DNA of 9,987 nt from Armatimonadota bacterium (GTDB lineage: Bacteria > Sysuimicrobiota > Sysuimicrobiia > Sysuimicrobiales > VGFF01): the NCBI GenBank assembly GCA_016868955.1, contig VGFF01000074.1, positions 1 through 9,987 of the forward strand, in the 5' to 3' direction. A program made the translations under genes and the position numbers. This document shows, in pieces, positions 7,442 through 9,987 of this stretch. Each line of letters starts with the position of its first letter. The stretch's first letter is position 1. The notes below the pieces were generated by a model. It searched no databases, was not told the DNA's origin, and was given only the letters and a program-made list of their open reading frames with translations.

Positions 7442-7485
7442 CGCTTCCCTCCTGGCGCTTGCCGTGGCGCCGCCTCGGCTGCGCG
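7442..7485 (-). other. Regulator-sdhC spacer
   Basis: These 44 nt contain the sdhC ribosome site (7446-7453) and a weak 5-bp inverted repeat, GGCGC at 7454-7458 and GCGCC at 7467-7471. No terminator and no clear -10/-35 pair is present, which supports read-through from the regulator into sdhCDAB. Confidence 0.4.
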
Positions 7486-8190
7486 TCAGCGCGCGCCGCG
7501 CTCGATGTCTTCCTTCATGTCTTCCATGTGACGGTGCATGACGCCACGCGCGAGGGCTTCGTCACGCATGCGGATGGCTTCGAGAATGGCCTGGTGAAAC
7601 TCCTGCGCCTTCTGCGGACTTGTTGGCGCGCGGCCGGTCGCTTCTCGATTCTGCAGCCACATCTCGTTGAGCGTGCGCACGATCGACACGAGGACCGGGT
7701 TGCACGTCGCTTCCGCGACATAGTGATGGAGGTGCAGATCGGTCTCGAGATCGGCGTCGCCGCGCGACAGCGCCTGGTCGCGGCGTTTGAGCAGGGCTTG
7801 CATCTGCTCGATCTCCTCGTCGGTCGCGCGTTGGACGGCGAGCGCGACGATCTCTTCTTCGATGACGCGTCGCGCCTCGAGGAGGTCCAACAGCAGCGTG
7901 CGCTCGGAAAGGCGCGCGCCGACGGCCGGGTCGATCGGCGTCGGCGCCTCGCGGATGAACGTGCCGTCGCCGGACCGAACCTCGACAAGGCCCATCGCAC
8001 TCAGCACTCGGATCGCCTCCCGGACGGACGTGCGGCTGACGCCGAGGATGTCGGCGAGCTCGCGTTCCGGAGGCAGACGGTCGCCCGGTTGCAGGCGACG
8101 CTCGGCGCTGAGGGCCTGAATCTGGCGAACGATGTCCTCGTAGACTCGGCGCTGGCGAATGGGTTGAAAGAGCGGCGATTGGCTCGGCAT
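7486..8190 (-). CDS. GntR-family transcriptional regulator, FadR/FCD type
   Basis: This 234-residue DNA-binding protein probably controls the TCA genes on either side of it. The N-terminal winged helix-turn-helix spans about residues 14-80, with the family signature GDRLPPERELADILGVSRTS (36-55) and VREAIRVLSAMGLVEVR directly after it. The C-terminal all-helical FCD ligand domain (about 100-228) has Asp151, His155, His199 and His221 spaced like the metal-binding set of FCD regulators that sense small carboxylates. The effector is not readable. I prefer the ATG at 8188-8190 to the TTG at 8250: homology begins after it, and the TTG is itself the -35 box of a good promoter, so it would lie upstream of the transcript. 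No strong ribosome site precedes this ATG. The gene leads sdhCDAB and diverges from mdh-sucC. An operator-like palindrome near its transcription start suggests autoregulation. Confidence 0.9.
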   Translation of the reverse strand: MPSQSPLFQPIRQRRVYEDIVRQIQALSAERRLQPGDRLPPERELADILGVSRTSVREAIRVLSAMGLVEVRSGDGTFIREAPTPIDPAVGARLSERTLLLDLLEARRVIEEEIVALAVQRATDEEIEQMQALLKRRDQALSRGDADLETDLHLHHYVAEATCNPVLVSIVRTLNEMWLQNREATGRAPTSPQKAQEFHQAILEAIRMRDEALARGVMHRHMEDMKEDIERGAR

Positions 8191-8204
8191 GGACTGCTGG
8201 TCTG

Positions 8205-8217
8205 TTGGTCGGACCGA
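8205..8217. promoter_or_regulatory. Candidate FadR-type operator
   Basis: TTGGTCGGACCGA contains the perfect 9-bp palindrome GGTCGGACC (8207-8215) with a central G. This closely resembles the TGGTCNGACCA core of E. coli FadR sites and the TTGGTnnnACCAA sites of related FadR-subfamily proteins (PdhR type). It overlaps the expected transcription start of the regulator gene, between the -10 box and the ATG, where bound protein would block initiation. A further half-site, CTGGTC, lies at 8197-8202. Confidence 0.55.
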
Positions 8218-8221
8218 AACT

Positions 8222-8250
8222 ACGCTAGCAGTGCCGGCAACGTTCGTCAA
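8222..8250 (-). promoter_or_regulatory. Promoter of the regulator-sdhCDAB operon
   Basis: Read on the minus strand, TTGACG (8250-8245) is followed after 17 nt by TAGCGT (8227-8222), directly preceded by TGC, which is the extended -10 form. Five of six bases match the -35 consensus. A start near 8215 would leave a leader of about 25 nt before the ATG at 8190. This is the best sigma70-like promoter that I can see in the window. Confidence 0.6.
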
Positions 8251-8257
8251 TCGCCTT

Positions 8258-8269
8258 GGCGCCGGCGCC
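8258..8269. repeat. 12-bp perfect GC palindrome between the divergent promoters
   Basis: GGCGCCGGCGCC reads the same on both strands and lies between the two proposed -35 boxes. It could be a protein-binding site, or simply two tandem GGCGCC units arising by chance in GC-rich DNA. There is no other evidence for a function. Confidence 0.3.
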
Positions 8270-8280
8270 GCGGGCGCGGT

Positions 8281-8309
8281 TGTTGGCCTCCGGGCGGTGC
8301 GTTAAACTT
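8281..8309 (+). promoter_or_regulatory. Possible promoter of mdh-sucC
   Basis: TTGTTG (8281-8286) is followed after 17 nt by TAAACT (8304-8309), in the only A/T-rich patch of this intergenic region. The match is moderate: TTG of the -35 box and four of six bases of the -10 box. It would start transcription near 8316 and give a long leader. Confidence 0.35.
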
Positions 8310-8488
8310 ACGACGCAAAGACGGTGCGCCGACGAGGACCGGGGCCGATGGTACCCGGGCCTTTGCCTGAGCGGCTGCCTCGTTGACGCCGGTGATCGCC
8401 CCTCGCGCTCCCGGAAACCCCACGGAGCGGTTCCGACGCCGCGCACCGGCGGCGCGACGCAATCCACCTACCGCAGGAGGGACACGAC
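8310..8488 (+). promoter_or_regulatory. Long, foldable 5' leader of mdh
   Basis: About 170 nt without a convincing gene separate the proposed promoter from mdh. GACGAGG (8331-8337) can pair with CCTCGTT (8378-8384), including one G.U pair, around an inner hairpin CCGGG (8339-8343) with CCCGG (8354-8358). Two further hairpins follow: CGCTCC/GGAGCG (8406-8411 with 8424-8429) and CGCCGC/GCGGCG (8437-8442 with 8449-8454). The leader ends in a strong ribosome site, AGGAGG (8475-8480), 8 nt before the ATG. I cannot assign it to a known riboswitch class. Such pairings are common in GC-rich DNA, so structure is an inference. Confidence 0.35.
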
Positions 8489-9424
8489 ATGGCTGCGAGA
8501 CGGGCCAAGATCTCGATCGTCGGGGCTGGAACGGTCGGCACCGCCGCGGCGCACTGGATCGCTTCGAAGGAACTGGGCGATATCGTGTTGACCGACATCG
8601 TCGAGGGGTTGCCGCAGGGCAAGGCGCTGGACATCCTGCAGGCCGCACCGATCGAAGGATTCGACGTCAACGTCACCGGAACAAACGACTACGGCCACTC
8701 CGCCGGCTCCGACGTCGTGATCGTCACGGCCGGGATCCCCCGTAAACCGGGCATGACGCGCGAGCAGCTCGTCGACACGAACGCCGGGATCGTGCGTGCG
8801 GTCATGGGCGAGCTCGTCGCGAACTCCCCAAACGCCGTGTTCATCATCTTGACGAATCCGCTCGACGTCATGACGTACGTCGCGTTCCGGGCTTCGGGTC
8901 TGCCGCGCGAGCGCGTGCTCGGTCAAAGCGGCGCCCTCGACAGCACCCGGTTCCGAACGTTCCTGTCACGGGAGCTGGCGATCTCCGTCGAAGACGTCGA
9001 CGCTATGGTAATCGGCGCGCACACCGACAAGGACATGGTGCCGCTGCCGTCGCTCGCGAACGTCCGCGGCATTCCGGTCTCGCGCCTGCTGGCCGTCGAT
9101 CGGCTGGACGCGATCGTCGCCCGCACGCGCCGGGCCGGCGCCGAGATCACCGAGTTGATGAAGGCGAGCGGGTTCACTGCTGCCGGGGCGGCGTTGTGCG
9201 AGATGACCGAGGCCATCCTCAAGGACAAGAAGCGCGTGATCGCATGCTGCTACTATCTCGACGGCGAATACGGTGAGCGTGACGTCTGCGCCGGTGTGCC
9301 GGTCGTTGTCGGCCGCGGTGGCGCGGAAAGGGTCCTCGACGTGCCGCTGAGCGACGACGAGCGCGACGCGTTCAAGGCCTCCGTGGCCGCGATCCGCGAG
9401 TTGATGACGGCGGTGAAAGCATGA
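8489..9424 (+). CDS. mdh: Malate dehydrogenase, LDH-like type
   Basis: This enzyme oxidises malate to oxaloacetate with NAD in the TCA cycle. The 311-residue protein resembles the LDH-like MDH of Chloroflexus and Bacillus more than E. coli Mdh. The Rossmann loop VGAGTVG (11-17) and Asp36 at the end of strand 2 indicate NAD preference. The mobile loop IPRKPGMTR gives Arg85 and Arg91, NPLD (123-126) is conserved, Asp151 pairs with the catalytic His178, and Arg154 in STRFR binds the substrate carboxylate. Arg at the loop position favours malate over lactate. Two segments are odd. The usual GHGDxMVPL reads AHTDKDMVPL here, one residue longer after the His, and the usual GSAYYAPA near residues 226-234 reads ASGFTAAGA. 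A strong AGGAGG precedes the ATG. Its TGA overlaps the sucC ATG (ATGA), so the two are translationally coupled. The function is fairly sure despite the variant segments. Confidence 0.93.
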   Translation: MAARRAKISIVGAGTVGTAAAHWIASKELGDIVLTDIVEGLPQGKALDILQAAPIEGFDVNVTGTNDYGHSAGSDVVIVTAGIPRKPGMTREQLVDTNAGIVRAVMGELVANSPNAVFIILTNPLDVMTYVAFRASGLPRERVLGQSGALDSTRFRTFLSRELAISVEDVDAMVIGAHTDKDMVPLPSLANVRGIPVSRLLAVDRLDAIVARTRRAGAEITELMKASGFTAAGAALCEMTEAILKDKKRVIACCYYLDGEYGERDVCAGVPVVVGRGGAERVLDVPLSDDERDAFKASVAAIRELMTAVKA

Positions 9425-9987
9425 AGCTGCATGAATATCAGGCCAAGGAGTTCTTCCAGAAGTACGGGATCCCGATCCAGAAAGGATCGGTCATCGGGCG
9501 CGTCGATCAGTTGGACGGGCTCGGGTTGCGCTATCCTGTCGTGCTCAAGTCGCAGGTCCTCGTCGGCGGTCGCGGCAAGGCGGGCGGCATCAAGCTCGCC
9601 GACAACCTCGCCGAGGCCAAGGAGAAGGCAGGGCGGATCCTCGGCATGGATATCAAAGGGGAGGTCGTCAATCGCCTCCTTGTCGTCGAAGCGGCCGACA
9701 TCCAAACGGAGTACTACCTCGCATTCACCGTCGATCGCGCCGCCCAGAAGGTCATCCTCATCGCGTCGGCGGCGGGCGGGATCGATATCGAGGAAGTCGC
9801 CAAGACGTCCCCCGGCAAGATCGTCAAGATGCACATCGATCCGATGCTCGGGTTCCATGCTTTCCACGCCCGGAACGTCGCCAGCCGCCTGGGATTCCAG
9901 GGCAACCGAATCGCCGAGCTCGCCGGCATCGCCGAGAAGCTCTATCGCCTGTGCGTCGACATGGACGCGGAGCTCGCCGAGATCAAT
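9421..9987 (+). CDS. sucC: Succinate-CoA ligase beta subunit (3' end outside the window)
   Basis: The first 189 residues are visible. The beta subunit carries the ATP-grasp fold and joins CoA to succinate with nucleotide hydrolysis (or the reverse), working with an alpha subunit (sucD) expected just downstream. The start HEYQAKEFFQKYGIP (4-18) is the family hallmark, GGRGKAGG (49-56) is the nucleotide-binding glycine loop, and VEAADIQTEYYL (89-100) and GGIDIEEVA (119-127) follow in the expected order. The usual S-x-EGG before IDIEEVA is SAAGG here, so the glutamate is Ala118. The gene overlaps mdh by 4 nt and shares its transcript. Malate-CoA ligase (MtkA of the serine cycle) is a close paralogue that also sits beside mdh in methylotrophs. 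The neighbouring sdh operon makes succinate the better guess, but the missing C-terminal half and the next gene are needed to settle it. Confidence 0.9.
   Translation, partial: MKLHEYQAKEFFQKYGIPIQKGSVIGRVDQLDGLGLRYPVVLKSQVLVGGRGKAGGIKLADNLAEAKEKAGRILGMDIKGEVVNRLLVVEAADIQTEYYLAFTVDRAAQKVILIASAAGGIDIEEVAKTSPGKIVKMHIDPMLGFHAFHARNVASRLGFQGNRIAELAGIAEKLYRLCVDMDAELAEIN

Noticed and set aside
8191..8250. TTG start at 8250 for the regulator
   Set aside because: The TTG is part of a TTGACG -35 box with a well-spaced -10 box, and the added 20 residues have no family resemblance; the ATG at 8190 is preferred.
8303..8365. Resemblance of the mdh leader (GACGCAAAG) to a c-di-GMP-I riboswitch
   Set aside because: Only this short string fits; the paired arms and the GNRA-type loop and receptor of that class are not present around it.
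8383..8745. Open frame starting in the mdh leader and running into mdh in another frame
   Set aside because: It is Arg-rich without motifs, has no good ribosome site, and overlaps a certain gene.
1..9987. Possible mobile element, phage, defence, CRISPR or stable RNA gene
   Set aside because: Reading through the window showed no transposase or integrase, terminal repeats, direct-repeat arrays or tRNA-like cloverleaf; the genes are all housekeeping or transport types with similar composition.

Overview
The window holds ordinary, chromosomal, core-metabolism DNA of a bacterium with high G+C (about two thirds by eye). I see no mobile element, phage gene, CRISPR array, rRNA or tRNA. The malate dehydrogenase is of the LDH-like type and resembles the Chloroflexus enzyme, and the SdhB and anchor subunits look like those of actinobacteria, chloroflexi and other deep-branching soil phyla. 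The lineage therefore stays open: Chloroflexota or an uncultured neighbour is a guess, not a result.

Layout. (1) Positions 1-4004, plus strand: the 3' end of an unrecognised gene, an S9 family serine peptidase, a PduO-type cob(I)alamin adenosyltransferase and a 12-helix MFS exporter. The gaps are 3, 13 and 40 nt, so this is probably one transcription unit. (2) Positions 4051-4092: a perfect 19-bp palindromic hairpin with A- and T-tracts on both sides, placed between convergent operons so that it can terminate both. (3) Positions 4110-8190, minus strand: a FadR-type GntR regulator followed by sdhC, sdhD, sdhA and sdhB, with spacers of 44, 56, 43 and 44 nt. (4) Positions 8191-8488: a divergent control region with a good promoter and operator-like palindrome for the regulator, a weaker promoter for the other side, and a GC-rich leader of about 170 nt that can fold. 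(5) Positions 8489-9987, plus strand: malate dehydrogenase overlapping by 4 nt the start of a succinyl-CoA ligase beta subunit, which runs off the window.

Together regions 3-5 encode the succinyl-CoA to succinate to fumarate step and the malate to oxaloacetate step of the TCA cycle. They are arranged head to head around one regulator that probably senses a small carboxylate through a metal-containing FCD domain. The electrons from succinate enter the quinone pool through an anchor whose histidines fit two hemes.

I find no clearly undescribed system. The points most worth a second look are the regulator-operator arrangement of this TCA cluster, the divergent active-site segments of malate dehydrogenase, the inferred di-heme anchor, and the structured leader of mdh.
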